DNA of 64,000 nucleotides, taken from assembly GCF_023184515.1 (NCBI RefSeq), contig NZ_JAAHBP010000003.1, positions 1 through 64,000 of the forward strand, given 5' to 3'. This DNA is from Streptomyces sp. D2-8. Lineage in GTDB: Bacteria; Actinomycetota; Actinomycetes; Streptomycetales; Streptomycetaceae. Position 1 is the stretch's first letter; each line of letters starts with the position of its first letter. This document shows positions 53,193 through 62,360 of this stretch, in pieces. The notes beneath the pieces were generated by a model. It did no database searches and had not been told where the DNA came from. It was given only the letters and a program-made list of their open reading frames with translations. Both the position numbers and the translations under genes were made by a program.

Positions 53193-53393
53193 TCAGCCCA
53201 CGGCCTGTTGCCGTGCCGGTGCGTGTCCCGGCCGGCGCAGCAGCAAGGCGACCACCGCGGCGAGCGTCGACACGCTCCCGGTCTCGCCGAGGCGGTGGAC
53301 GCGGCCGTGGGGATCGGTCACCTCGCGGTAGGGACGGTGTGCGGCGTCGGAGGGTAGGGGGAGGTGCTTGTTCCGTACGGATCTGCCGTCCTG
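53193..53393 (-). pseudogene. Short echo of the OFA transporter N-terminus downstream of its stop
   Basis: Directly after the transporter's stop and in the same frame, the minus strand encodes YREVTDPHGRVHRLGETG followed by a short hydrophobic stretch (STLAAVVALLL) and a stop. The first 18 residues repeat the transporter's own N-terminus (YREVTDANGRVYRLGETD); the DNA (53282-53334 against 54701-54753) agrees at 44 of 53 bases. No good start codon is visible except an internal GTG. It is probably a duplicated fragment, or possibly a tiny companion protein. Confidence 0.55.
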
Positions 53394-54782
53394 TCAGGCG
53401 GTGTCCTCGCCGAGCGGTTGCGGGTTGGGGGAGATGCGGCGCGTTTCCTTGTCGCGTCCCGGCGGGGTCAGGAACAGTGCCACGCAGCCGGCGAAGAGCG
53501 AGATGGAGCCGGCCAGGATGAAGGCACCGGAGTGTCCCCAGGCGCCGACGACCACGGCACCCATGCCGGCGCCCAGGCCGGAGACGAGCTTGGCGCTGTA
53601 GACCATGCCGTAGTTGGAGGCGTTGTTGTTCTCACCGAAGTAGTCGGCGGTGAGGGCCGCGAACATCGGGAAGATGGCGCCGCCGCCGAAGCCGGAGATC
53701 GACGAGAAGACCAGGAACAGCGGAAGGTTCTCGGCGTTCGCCGACCAGAGGATGCCGTATTGGGACAGGCCCAGGACCACGCACACGACGAGCAGGCACC
53801 GCTTGCGGCCGTACAGGTCGGAGAGCCAGCCGATGACACCGCGGCCGGTGCCGTTGACGATGGCCTTCAGCGACATGGCCGTGGCGACGATCCCGCCCGC
53901 GAATCCGGCCTCCTCGCCGATCTCCACCTGGAAGGCGATACCGAAGATGTTCACGCCGGACGTGCACGCCAGGCAGAACCACATCAGGGCCACCCGGCCG
54001 GTCTTCCACGCCTCCTTGGGGGAGTACTGACGCACCGCGGGCGGGTTCATCCGCAGTGAGCGGGCCGTGCGCGGGTCGTCCGGCGGGTTCAGCGGGTCGA
54101 TCGTGCCGGGCCACCAGTTCTTCGGCGGGTCCTTGAAGAAGTAGCCGGCGCACGCGACCATCCCGGCCAGCAGCACACCCACCGCGACCAGCACCCAGCG
54201 GAAGTTGGTCAGGTCCATGTAGCCGTTGAAGAGGAAGACGAAGGGCACCGAGCCGTAGGCGAAACCGCCGTTGACGAAGCCGGTCTTGCCGCCCTTGCGT
54301 TCCGGATACCACTTGCCGACCATGTTGACGCAGGTGGCGTACACCATGCCCGCGCCCATGCCGCTGAACATGCTGAAGCCGATGTAGGCGAAGACGACGT
54401 GCGGCGCGAAGGCGAGGGACAGATAGCCCAGCAACGTGCCCGTCGCGCCGAGCATCATGGCCCAGCGGGCAGGCAGCCTTCCGCTCTCCCGCAGCTTGCC
54501 CGCGGGGAAGGCCACCGCGGCCTGGAAGAAGACCCAGACGGTCATCATCCAGAAGATGTGCATGCTGTTCCAGCTGTGCGCCGTGTGCAGGGTCTCCTCG
54601 GCGGACGCGAACGCGTACTCGGCGGAGGAGATGCCCATCATGCCGATCCAGGGCAGGATCACCATCCACTTGCGCTTGCGCCCCATGATGTCGATGTCGG
54701 TCTCACCGAGGCGGTAGACGCGCCCGTTCGCGTCGGTGACCTCCCGGTAGGGAACCGTGGTGGGCAGATCGGTCGTTGTCAT
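53394..54782 (-). CDS. OFA-family MFS transporter (oxalate/formate antiporter type)
   Basis: A 462-residue, twelve-helix MFS permease. Landmarks: KGGKTGFVNGGFAYGSVPFVF, GRGVIGWLSDLYGRKRCLL (MFS A-like motif), SGFGGGAIFPMFAALTADYFGE and a C-terminal TPPGRDKETRR tail. The ATG at 54782 was chosen because the family N-terminus (PYREVTDANGRVYRLGE) starts there. It shares the OFA layout with the broken transporter at 19831/30498 but is a different subgroup. Adjacent CoA-transferase and ThDP genes point to oxalate or a related dicarboxylate. No small-subunit gene like that at 30467 lies next to it. Confidence 0.9.
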   Translation of the reverse strand: MTTTDLPTTVPYREVTDANGRVYRLGETDIDIMGRKRKWMVILPWIGMMGISSAEYAFASAEETLHTAHSWNSMHIFWMMTVWVFFQAAVAFPAGKLRESGRLPARWAMMLGATGTLLGYLSLAFAPHVVFAYIGFSMFSGMGAGMVYATCVNMVGKWYPERKGGKTGFVNGGFAYGSVPFVFLFNGYMDLTNFRWVLVAVGVLLAGMVACAGYFFKDPPKNWWPGTIDPLNPPDDPRTARSLRMNPPAVRQYSPKEAWKTGRVALMWFCLACTSGVNIFGIAFQVEIGEEAGFAGGIVATAMSLKAIVNGTGRGVIGWLSDLYGRKRCLLVVCVVLGLSQYGILWSANAENLPLFLVFSSISGFGGGAIFPMFAALTADYFGENNNASNYGMVYSAKLVSGLGAGMGAVVVGAWGHSGAFILAGSISLFAGCVALFLTPPGRDKETRRISPNPQPLGEDTA

Positions 54783-54858
54783 GTCGTGTCGCACCCCTTG
54801 CGTCGAAAGATCTGGCCAGCGCCCCCTGTCCCATGCCTTTCGTGCGCGTGCGGGTCCC

Positions 54859-54891
54859 GGGGCCGGCCGACGCGCACCGTCGGCCGGCCCC
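54859..54891 (-). terminator. Hairpin between the CoA ligase and the OFA transporter genes
   Basis: A 14-bp perfect stem (ggggccggccgacg at 54859-54872 with 54878-54891) and a 5-base loop, just after the ligase stop. It separates the transporter from the three-gene catabolic unit upstream, so transporter expression may be lower or from its own promoter. Confidence 0.8.
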
Positions 54892-54904
54892 CCGCTCACT
54901 CACC

Positions 54905-57049
54905 TCATGTACCGCCCCCCAGCCGCCCCGCCTCCCGCGCCCAGCGGTACTTCGCGCCGAGCACGGCCACCGGCTTCTCGGTCGTGTACGGGTACGCCAC
55001 GACCCCGCGCTCGAAGAGGTACTGGCAGGCCTCCTCGACCTCCACGTCCCCCGCGAGCGACGCCACCACGGGCTTCTCGATCCCGCGCTCCCGGAACTCG
55101 GCCACCACGCGCGCGGTGAGCTCCGCGAAGACCATGGGAGGAGTGACGATGGTGTGCCAGTAGCCGAGGACCAGCGCGTGGATGCGCGGGTCCTCCAGAC
55201 CCAGCCGGATCGTCGCCTCGTACGTCGACGGCGGCTCGCCCCCGGTGATGTCCACCGGGTTGCCCGCGGCCCCGAAGGGCGGGATGAACTTCCGGAACGC
55301 CTCGTCCAGGTCCGGTGGGATCTCCATCAGGGACAGGCCGTTGTCCGTCACCGCGTCGGAGAGCAGCACACCACTGCCGCCGGCGCCGGTGATGATCACG
55401 ACGTTGTCGCCCTGGGGAGCGGGCAGCACCGGCAACGCGCGCGCGTACTCCAGCATGTCGTTCAGCCCCGGCGCCCGGATCACCCCGGCCTGCCGCAGGA
55501 TGTCGTCGTACACGGCGTCGTCACCGGCCAGGGCACCGGTGTGCGAACCGGCCGCCCTGGCACCCGCCGCCGTCCGCCCGGCCTTCAGCACGACCACCGG
55601 CTTCTTCGGCACGGTCGCCCGGGCGGCCTCCACGAAGGCGCGGCCGTCCTTGAGGTCCTCCAGGTGCATCGCAATGCAGTCGGTGCGCGGGTCCTCGCCG
55701 AACCAGGTCAGCAGGTCGTCCTCGTCCAAGTCCGACTTGTTGCCGAGCCCGACGATCGCCGACACACCCGTCTTGGTGGTACGCGCGAAGCCCAGGATGG
55801 CCATCCCGATGCCGCCCGACTGCGAGGTCAGCGCCACCCCACCCTTGACGTCGTACGGCGTGCAGAACGTGGCGCACAGGTCCTGCCAGGTCGAGTAGTA
55901 GCCGTAGATGTTCGGCCCGAGCAGCCGGACGCCGTACCGCTCGGCGATCGCCACGATCTCCGCCTGGAGTGCGTGCTCGCCGGTCTCCGCGAACCCGGAG
56001 GGGATCAGCACGGCGTTCGGGATCTTCTTGCGTCCCACCTCCTCCAGGGCCGAGGCCACGAACTTGGCGGGGATCGCGAAGACCGCCACATCCACCCCAC
56101 CGGGAACGTCTGTGACACTCTTGTACGCCTTGCGGCCCAGAATGTCATCGGCCTTGGGATTCACCGGATGGATGTCCCCGGCGAACCCTCCGTCGATGAG
56201 GTTGCGCATCACCGAATTGCCGATCTTGCCCTGCTCGTTGGAGGCACCGATCACGGCGACCGAAGCCGGCTGCATCAGCCGGCGCATCGACGCGAGGATC
56301 TCGGCCCTCGAGTACTTCCGGCGCGGCGCGGGCTGCGACTCGGCGAGGATCACCCGGATGTCGGCCGCGACGGCCCCCTCCGCCGTCGCGATCACCGGGT
56401 TGAGGTCCACCTCGGCGATCTCGGGGAAGTCCGCGACGAGTTGCGACACCCGGCGGATCTGCTCGGCGACGGCCCACCGGTCCACGCCCGCCTGGCCGCG
56501 CACCCCGCGCAGGATCTCCGCCGACCGGATCGAGTCCAGCATCGACAGCGCCTCGTCGGCGTCCACCGGCGCGAGCCGGAAGGTGACGTCCTTCAGGACC
56601 TCGACGAGCACCCCGCCGAGCCCGAAGGCGACCACCTTCCCGAACGTCGGGTCCGTGACCGCCCCGACGATGACCTCCTGCCCCTTCGGCAGCAGCTCCT
56701 GCACCTGCACGCCGGAGATGCGGGCATCGGCGTTGTAGGCACGCGCGTTGTCGATGATGGTGTGGAACGCGGCCCGTACGCCGGCCGCGCCCTCGACCCC
56801 GACGATCACCCCGCCGGCGTCGGTCTTGTGCAGGATGTCCGGCGAGACGATCTTCATCACGACGGGCCCGCCGAAGCGCGCCGCGAACGCCACGGCCTCG
56901 TCGACGTCCGTCGCCAGTTCCTCGCCCGGTACGGCGATCCCGTACGCGTCGGCGATCACCTTGCCCTCGGGCGCGGTCAGCGCGGTCCGCCCCTCGGCGC
57001 GCACGGCCTCCAGGAGGGACCGCACCCGCAGGACCCGGTCTTCCGCCAT
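54905..57049 (-). CDS. ADP-forming acyl-CoA ligase (acetate-CoA ligase family, fused alpha/beta)
   Basis: A 714-residue NDP-forming acyl-CoA synthetase. The N-terminal half is the ATP-grasp part (AEGKVIADAYGI-like, VVMKIVSPDILHKTDAGGV, VGAVTDPTFGKVVAFGLGG, EVDLNPVIA). The C-terminal half is CoA-binding and ligase (SVAVIGASNEQGKIGNSVM, VALTSQSGGIGMAIL, GSHTGALAGDDAVYDDIL with the phospho-His). The half order is swapped relative to the usual acetate-CoA ligase (alpha before beta). ATG 57049 follows the CoA transferase stop after a few bases. In context it may activate oxalate, formate or a related acid. Confidence 0.9.
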   Translation of the reverse strand: MAEDRVLRVRSLLEAVRAEGRTALTAPEGKVIADAYGIAVPGEELATDVDEAVAFAARFGGPVVMKIVSPDILHKTDAGGVIVGVEGAAGVRAAFHTIIDNARAYNADARISGVQVQELLPKGQEVIVGAVTDPTFGKVVAFGLGGVLVEVLKDVTFRLAPVDADEALSMLDSIRSAEILRGVRGQAGVDRWAVAEQIRRVSQLVADFPEIAEVDLNPVIATAEGAVAADIRVILAESQPAPRRKYSRAEILASMRRLMQPASVAVIGASNEQGKIGNSVMRNLIDGGFAGDIHPVNPKADDILGRKAYKSVTDVPGGVDVAVFAIPAKFVASALEEVGRKKIPNAVLIPSGFAETGEHALQAEIVAIAERYGVRLLGPNIYGYYSTWQDLCATFCTPYDVKGGVALTSQSGGIGMAILGFARTTKTGVSAIVGLGNKSDLDEDDLLTWFGEDPRTDCIAMHLEDLKDGRAFVEAARATVPKKPVVVLKAGRTAAGARAAGSHTGALAGDDAVYDDILRQAGVIRAPGLNDMLEYARALPVLPAPQGDNVVIITGAGGSGVLLSDAVTDNGLSLMEIPPDLDEAFRKFIPPFGAAGNPVDITGGEPPSTYEATIRLGLEDPRIHALVLGYWHTIVTPPMVFAELTARVVAEFRERGIEKPVVASLAGDVEVEEACQYLFERGVVAYPYTTEKPVAVLGAKYRWAREAGRLGGGT

Positions 57050-57053
57050 CACG

Positions 57054-58295
57054 TCAGATCACTCCGTTCGACTTGAGCAGGCGCACTTCCTCGTCGCCGA
57101 GGCCGAGTTCGCCGACGTAGACCTCTTCGTTGTGCTCGCCGAGCAGGGGTGAACCGGTCACCTCGACGGGGGAGTCGGACAGCTTGAGCGGGCTGCCGAC
57201 GGTCACGAAGTCGCCGCGCTCGGGGTGGGGGACGGTGACGACCATCTCGTTGGCGACGAGCGAACGGTCCTGGATGATCTCCCGGGTGGACAGGATCGGC
57301 CCGCACGGGATGTTGTGCGCGTTGAGCCGCTCCAGCACCTCCCACTTGGGCAGCGTCGAGGACCACTCCTCGATCAGCTGGAACATCTTGCCGAGCTTGG
57401 GCAGCCGCGCCTCGGGCGTCGCCCACTCGGGGTCGCCGGCCAGCTCGGGCCGGCCGATGAGTTCGCTGATCGGCTGCCAGCCGACGGGCTGCACGATGAC
57501 GTACACGTAGTCGTTCGGGCCGCCCGGCGCGCACTTGACCGCCCAGCCGGGCTGGCCGCCGCCGGACGCGTTCCCGGACCTGGGAACCTCGTCGCCGAAG
57601 TCCTCGTTGGGATATTCAGCGAGCGGCCCGTGTGCCAGACGCTGCTGATCCCGCAGCTTCACCCGGCACAGGTTGAGTACGGCGTGCTGCATGGCCACGT
57701 TGACCCGCTGCCCGCGCCCGGTGCGCTCCCGTTGGAAGAGCGCGGCGAGGATGCCCGCCACGGCGTGCACACCCGTCCCCGAGTCCCCGATCTGGGCCCC
57801 CGTCGCCAGCGGCGGCCCGTCCTCGAAGCCGGTGGTCGACATCGACCCGCCCATGGCCTGCGCGACAACCTCGTACGCCTTGAAGTTGGTGTACGGGCCC
57901 TCGCCGAACCCCTTGATGGAGGCATAGACGATCCGTGGATTGATCTCCTGGATGCGGTCCCAGGTGAAGCCCATCCGGTCCACCGCGCCCGGGCCGAAGT
58001 TCTCGACCATGACGTCGGAGCGCCGGATCAGCTCGGTGAGGATGTCCTTGCCGCGCTCGGTCTTGGTGTTGAGGGTGATGCTCCGCTTGTTGCAGTTGAG
58101 CATCGTGAAGTAGAGGGAGTCTACGTCCGGGAGGTCACGCAGCTGCTTGCGCGTGATGTCACCGGTCGGCGCCTCCAGCTTGACGACGTCCGCGCCGAGC
58201 CAGGCGAGCAGCTGGGTCGCGGAGGGCCCGGACTGGACGTGAGTCATGTCCAGGACGCGGATGCCTTCGAGGGCCTTGGTGGACGGAGCAGTCAT
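57054..58295 (-). CDS. frc: CaiB/BaiF CoA transferase, formyl-CoA:oxalate CoA-transferase type
   Basis: A 413-residue class III CoA transferase that moves CoA between carboxylic acids. Signatures: [67 protein letters not shown] and [12 protein letters not shown] with the catalytic Asp. The N- and C-terminal regions match Frc rather than carnitine or racemase relatives. Next to a ThDP decarboxylase-family gene and an OFA transporter, Frc of the oxalate pathway is the best guess. It starts 9 bases after the ThDP gene stop. Confidence 0.85.
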   Translation of the reverse strand: MTAPSTKALEGIRVLDMTHVQSGPSATQLLAWLGADVVKLEAPTGDITRKQLRDLPDVDSLYFTMLNCNKRSITLNTKTERGKDILTELIRRSDVMVENFGPGAVDRMGFTWDRIQEINPRIVYASIKGFGEGPYTNFKAYEVVAQAMGGSMSTTGFEDGPPLATGAQIGDSGTGVHAVAGILAALFQRERTGRGQRVNVAMQHAVLNLCRVKLRDQQRLAHGPLAEYPNEDFGDEVPRSGNASGGGQPGWAVKCAPGGPNDYVYVIVQPVGWQPISELIGRPELAGDPEWATPEARLPKLGKMFQLIEEWSSTLPKWEVLERLNAHNIPCGPILSTREIIQDRSLVANEMVVTVPHPERGDFVTVGSPLKLSDSPVEVTGSPLLGEHNEEVYVGELGLGDEEVRLLKSNGVI

Positions 58296-58304
58296 CGGGG
58301 CACC

Positions 58305-60002
58305 TCACTTGTACATGGTCTGGTTCATGGTTCCGGGGGCGTACGCGTCGGGGTCGACCCAGACGTTGATCAGCGACGGCTTGCCGGACTCGCGGGCGCG
58401 CAGCAGGGCCGGGCCGATGTCGGCGGGGTCGCGGACCTCCTCGCCGTGACCGCCCAGCATCCGGGCGAACTCGTCGTAGCGGACGTCGCCGAGGGTGTTG
58501 CCGATCCGCTCGCGTTCCTTGCCGTACTTGGCGGCCTGGCCGTAGCGGATCTGGTTCATGGAGGAGTTGTTGCCGACGATGCCGACGAAGGGGAGGTTGT
58601 AGCGGACGAGCGTCTCGAAGTCCCAGCCGGTCAGGGAGAACGCGCCGTCGCCGAAGAGCGCGACGACCTCCTTGTCGGGCCGCGCCTGCTTGGCCGCGAG
58701 CACGAAGGGGACGCCGACGCCGAGCGTGCCGAGCGGGCCCGGGTCCATCCAGTGCCCGGGCGACTTGGGCTGCACGACCTGCCCGGAGAAGGTGACGATG
58801 TCGCCGCCGTCGCCGATGTAGATGGAGTCCTCGGTGAGGAAGTCGTTGATCTCGCTGACCAGGCGGTAGGGGTGGATGGGTGAGGCGTCGGACTTCAGGT
58901 TGGGCAGCCGCTTCTCCAGAGCGCTCTGCTCGGCCGCCCGCAGCTCGTCCAGCCACTCCTTGCGCTTGGACGCACCTCCGTTGCCGTATCCATGAGAAGC
59001 GTGCCCGGAGGCCGCCTCGGTCACCGACTTCAGCACCAGGCCGGCGTCGCCCACGATGCCGAGGTCGATGTCGCGGTTCTTGCCGACCGTGCGGTAGTCG
59101 AGGTCGATCTGCACGACGGTCGCGTCCGGGGACAGCCGCTTGCCGTAGCCCATGCGGAAGTCGAAGGGCGTGCCGACGATGACGATGACGTCGGCGTTGG
59201 AGAAGGCGTACCGGCGCGAGAGCTGGAAGTGGTGCGGGTCGCCGGGCGGGAGGGTGCCGCGTCCCGCGCCGTTCATGTAGGCGGGGATGTTGAGGGTCCT
59301 GACGAGCTCGATGGCCGACTCGGTTCCGCGGGTCGTCCAGACCTGGCTGCCGAGCAGGATGGCCGGCTTCTCGGCGTGCACCAGCAGGTCGGCGAGCTTC
59401 TCGATCGCCTCGGGGTCGCCGGCCGAGCGGGTCGAGGCGCGGTAGGCGCCTTCCTGCGGCACGCGCGCCTTGGCGGCCGGAACCTTGGCGTCCAGGACGT
59501 CGCGCGGGATCTCCAGGAAGGAGGGGCCGGGCGCGCCGTGGAAGCACTCGCGGAACGCCATGGACACCATGTCCGCGGCGCGGGCGGTGTCGGGCACGGT
59601 CGCCGCGAACTTGGTGATGGGGTTCATCACGTCGACGTGCGGCAGGTCCTGGAGGGACCCCATCTTGTGCTGGGTGAGGGCCCCCTGGCCGCCGATCAGC
59701 AGCATCGGGGACTCCGCGCGGAAGGCGTTGGCGACACCGGTGACGGCGTCGGTCGTTCCCGGTCCCGCGGTGACCACCGCGCAGCCGGGCTTGCCGGTGA
59801 TGCGCGCGTAACCGTCGGCGGCGTGGGCGGCGACCTGCTCGTGGCGTACGTCGACGACCTCGATGCCCTCGTCGACGCAGCCGTCGTAGATGTCGATGAT
59901 GTGGCCGCCGCACAGCGTGTAGATGCGGTCGACCCCCTCGGCCTTCAGCGCCTTGGCTACGAGATGACCACCGGAAATCACGTCCTGGGTGTCGTCGGGC
60001 AT
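58305..60002 (-). CDS. ThDP enzyme: oxalyl-CoA decarboxylase or 2-hydroxyacyl-CoA lyase
   Basis: A 565-residue ThDP-dependent enzyme with the three-domain POX fold. [19 protein letters not shown] carries the cofactor-activating Glu. [19 protein letters not shown] and the ThDP/Mg motif [17 protein letters not shown] ending in VGNNSSMNQ follow. The length equals that of oxalyl-CoA decarboxylase and 2-hydroxyacyl-CoA lyase. The front ([13 protein letters not shown]) is closer to acetolactate-synthase/lyase members than to textbook Oxc, so I leave the reaction open; neighbours favour oxalyl-CoA decarboxylation. It is first in the operon with Frc and the ligase. Confidence 0.82.
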   Translation of the reverse strand: MPDDTQDVISGGHLVAKALKAEGVDRIYTLCGGHIIDIYDGCVDEGIEVVDVRHEQVAAHAADGYARITGKPGCAVVTAGPGTTDAVTGVANAFRAESPMLLIGGQGALTQHKMGSLQDLPHVDVMNPITKFAATVPDTARAADMVSMAFRECFHGAPGPSFLEIPRDVLDAKVPAAKARVPQEGAYRASTRSAGDPEAIEKLADLLVHAEKPAILLGSQVWTTRGTESAIELVRTLNIPAYMNGAGRGTLPPGDPHHFQLSRRYAFSNADVIVIVGTPFDFRMGYGKRLSPDATVVQIDLDYRTVGKNRDIDLGIVGDAGLVLKSVTEAASGHASHGYGNGGASKRKEWLDELRAAEQSALEKRLPNLKSDASPIHPYRLVSEINDFLTEDSIYIGDGGDIVTFSGQVVQPKSPGHWMDPGPLGTLGVGVPFVLAAKQARPDKEVVALFGDGAFSLTGWDFETLVRYNLPFVGIVGNNSSMNQIRYGQAAKYGKERERIGNTLGDVRYDEFARMLGGHGEEVRDPADIGPALLRARESGKPSLINVWVDPDAYAPGTMNQTMYK

Positions 60003-60052
60003 GGCGAAGTCCTGTCCCTTCGTAGGGGGTTGGAGCGGCTCGCAGTACATTG

Positions 60053-60076
60053 CATACAGTCGACGGATACTGTATG
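60053..60076. promoter_or_regulatory. Operator-like inverted repeat catacagt-N8-actgtatg
   Basis: Perfect 8-base arms around an 8-base spacer, in the 175-base divergent region between the ThDP gene and the SucC-like gene. ACTGTAT relates it to sites at 19696 and 31754. Position, symmetry and shared core support a GntR-type operator controlling both directions. Confidence 0.65.
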
Positions 60077-60177
60077 AAGCTTGTTATCCCGCATCCGGTG
60101 GGTGGTGTCCAGGGGCGTGCGGCATTTTCGGGGGACTGGGGGTCGCTCCCCAGAAGACACGGCAGTCAGGAGCCGAA

Positions 60178-61308
60178 ATGGACCTGTACGAACACCAGGC
60201 AAGGGAACTCTTCGAAGAACACGGCATCTTGGTCCCGCGGGCCGAGGTGACCGACTCGCCCAAGGAGGCGCGCGAGATCGCCCGCCGGCTCGGTGGCCGA
60301 GTCGTGGTGAAGGCCCAGGTGAAGACCGGTGGGCGCGGCAAGGCAGGCGGTGTGAGACTGGTCGCCGACCCGGCCGCGGCGGAGCTGACCGCACGCCAGA
60401 TCCTCGGCATGGACATCAAGGGCCACACGGTCGGCAAGGTCATGCTGGCCCAACCCGTGGACATCGAGACCGAGTTCTACGTGTCCTACGTACTCGACCG
60501 CGCGGCGGGCCGCTTCCTCGCGATCGCCTCGGCCGAGGGCGGCATGGAGATCGAGGAGGTCGCCGCCACGAGGCCGGAGGCGGTCGCCCGCGTCCCCGTC
60601 GACCCGGCCGAGGGTGTGACCTCGGCCAAGGCCACCGAGATCGCCGACGCGGCCGGATTGCAGCCCCAGGCCGTCGACGTCCTCGTACGCCTGTGGGAGG
60701 TCCTGGTCCGCGAGGACGCCCTCCTCGTCGAGGTCAACCCGCTCGTCCGCACCAAGGAGGGCCGGATCCTGGCCCTCGACGGCAAGGTCACCCTCGACGA
60801 CAACGCCCGCTTCCGGCAGGCACGCTGGGGCGCGGACGACACCGGGCGCGACGACCCGCTGGAGGCGGCCGCCGCCGCGAAGGGCCTCAACTACGTCAAG
60901 CTGGACGGCGAGGTCGGCATCATCGGCAACGGCGCCGGCCTTGTCATGTCGACGCTCGACGTGGTCGCGGGATGCGGCGCGCGACCCGCCAACTTCCTCG
61001 ACATCGGCGGCGGGGCGAGCGCCCAGGTCATGGCGGACGGACTGTCGGTCATCCTCTCCGACCCGGCCGTGAGATCCGTCTTCGTCAACGTCTTCGGCGG
61101 GATCACCGCGTGCGACGCGGTCGCCGACGGCATCGTGCAGGCCCTGGAGACCGTGCGGCTGACCAAGCCGCTCGTCGTACGTCTCGACGGCAACAACGCG
61201 GCCCGGGGCCGGGCCGTGCTCGACGAGCACGCCCATCCGCTGGTCCAGCAGGTCACCACCATGGACGGCGCCGCCGCCCGTGCCGCCGAACTCGCCACCA
61301 CGGCCTGA
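60178..61308 (+). CDS. SucC-like ADP-forming CoA ligase beta subunit
   Basis: A 376-residue ATP-grasp subunit. [63 protein letters not shown] and [10 protein letters not shown] are SucC signatures. AGGAG lies 6 bases before the ATG. It pairs with the SucD-like gene 14 bases downstream and is divergent from the oxalate-type operon. Location makes a dedicated second ligase (for oxalate, malate or another dicarboxylate) more likely than the TCA-cycle enzyme; that is inference. Confidence 0.9.
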   Translation: MDLYEHQARELFEEHGILVPRAEVTDSPKEAREIARRLGGRVVVKAQVKTGGRGKAGGVRLVADPAAAELTARQILGMDIKGHTVGKVMLAQPVDIETEFYVSYVLDRAAGRFLAIASAEGGMEIEEVAATRPEAVARVPVDPAEGVTSAKATEIADAAGLQPQAVDVLVRLWEVLVREDALLVEVNPLVRTKEGRILALDGKVTLDDNARFRQARWGADDTGRDDPLEAAAAAKGLNYVKLDGEVGIIGNGAGLVMSTLDVVAGCGARPANFLDIGGGASAQVMADGLSVILSDPAVRSVFVNVFGGITACDAVADGIVQALETVRLTKPLVVRLDGNNAARGRAVLDEHAHPLVQQVTTMDGAAARAAELATTA

Positions 61309-61322
61309 GGAGAGGGAACGCC

Positions 61323-62237
61323 ATGGCCATCTACCTCACCAAGGAGAGCAAGGTCCTCGTCCAGGGCATGACCGGCGGCGAGGGCATGAAGCACACCCGG
61401 CGGATGCTCGCGGCCGGCACCAACGTCGTCGGCGGCGTCAACCCGCGCAAGGCCGGCCGCACCGTCGACTTCGACGTCCCCCAGTGCCTTAGGGGCCTGG
61501 GAGATGTCCCCATGGCCGTGCCCGTCTTCGGCTCGGTCGCCGACGGGATGCGCGCCACCGGAGCGGACGTCACCGTCCTGTTCGTGCCGCCCGCCTTCGC
61601 CAAGGCGGCCGTCGTCGAAGCCGCCGACGCCGGCATCGGCCTCGCCGTCGTCATCACCGAGGGCATACCCGTCCACGACTCCGTCGCCTTCACCGCGTAC
61701 GCCAAGGGCAAGGGCACTCGCGTCGTCGGCCCCAACTGCCCGGGCCTCATCACCCCCGGCCAGTCCAACGCGGGCATCATCCCGGCCGACATCACCAAGC
61801 CGGGCCGCATCGGCCTGGTCTCCAAGTCCGGCACGCTGACGTACCAGCTCATGTACGAGCTGCGCGACATCGGCTTCTCCACCTGCGTCGGCATCGGCGG
61901 CGACCCCGTCGTCGGCACCACGCACATCGACTGCCTCGCCGCCTTCCAGGACGACCCCGACACCGAACTGATCGTCCTCATCGGCGAGATCGGCGGCGAC
62001 GCGGAGGAACGCGCGGCGGCGTACGTCCGCGAGCACGTCACCAAGCCGGTCGTCGGCTACATCGCCGGATTCACCGCACCCGAGGGCAAGACCATGGGGC
62101 ACGCCGGGGCGATCGTGTCCGGCTCCTCCGGCACGGCCGCAGCGAAGAAGGAGGCCCTGGAGGCGGTCGGGGTGAGCGTGGGCAGCACACCGACCGAGAC
62201 GGCGAAGCTGGTGCTCGCGCGGCTCGATGGCCGGTAG
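61323..62237 (+). CDS. SucD-like CoA ligase alpha subunit
   Basis: A 304-residue CoA-binding subunit. [81 protein letters not shown] and the phosphohistidine loop [21 protein letters not shown] are all present. It works with the SucC-like subunit to form or use an acyl-CoA with ATP. Tightly linked to it, then followed by short direct repeats and an aldehyde dehydrogenase gene. Confidence 0.92.
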   Translation: MAIYLTKESKVLVQGMTGGEGMKHTRRMLAAGTNVVGGVNPRKAGRTVDFDVPQCLRGLGDVPMAVPVFGSVADGMRATGADVTVLFVPPAFAKAAVVEAADAGIGLAVVITEGIPVHDSVAFTAYAKGKGTRVVGPNCPGLITPGQSNAGIIPADITKPGRIGLVSKSGTLTYQLMYELRDIGFSTCVGIGGDPVVGTTHIDCLAAFQDDPDTELIVLIGEIGGDAEERAAAYVREHVTKPVVGYIAGFTAPEGKTMGHAGAIVSGSSGTAAAKKEALEAVGVSVGSTPTETAKLVLARLDGR

Positions 62238-62245
62238 CCGGCCCT

Positions 62246-62325
62246 CCCACGCCGATTCCGGGCGATTGCCGGGCCGCCCACGCCGATTCCCGGCCGACAG
62301 CCGGGCCATCCCACGCCGAATTCCC
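62246..62325. repeat. Two and a half imperfect 31-33-bp tandem repeats
   Basis: Units starting cccacgccgattcc at 62246 and 62277 and a partial copy at 62310 follow the SucD-like stop. The units differ at several bases and in length (31, then 33), and each contains ccgg-rich palindromic bits. There is no spacer structure, so they are not CRISPR-like. Confidence 0.75.
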
Positions 62326-62360
62326 CGCCCCCGACTGTGCACCGAGAGCGGAGCACCCCC

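Noticed and set aside
60178..62237. Reading the SucCD-like pair as the TCA-cycle succinyl-CoA synthetase
   Set aside because: The neighbours are C2-acid and CoA-transfer genes in a divergon with an operator-like repeat; a dedicated paralogue is more likely, though sequence alone does not settle it.
62246..62325. Short tandem repeats considered as a CRISPR remnant
   Set aside because: Units are adjacent without unique spacers, differ in length and sequence, and no cas gene is nearby.
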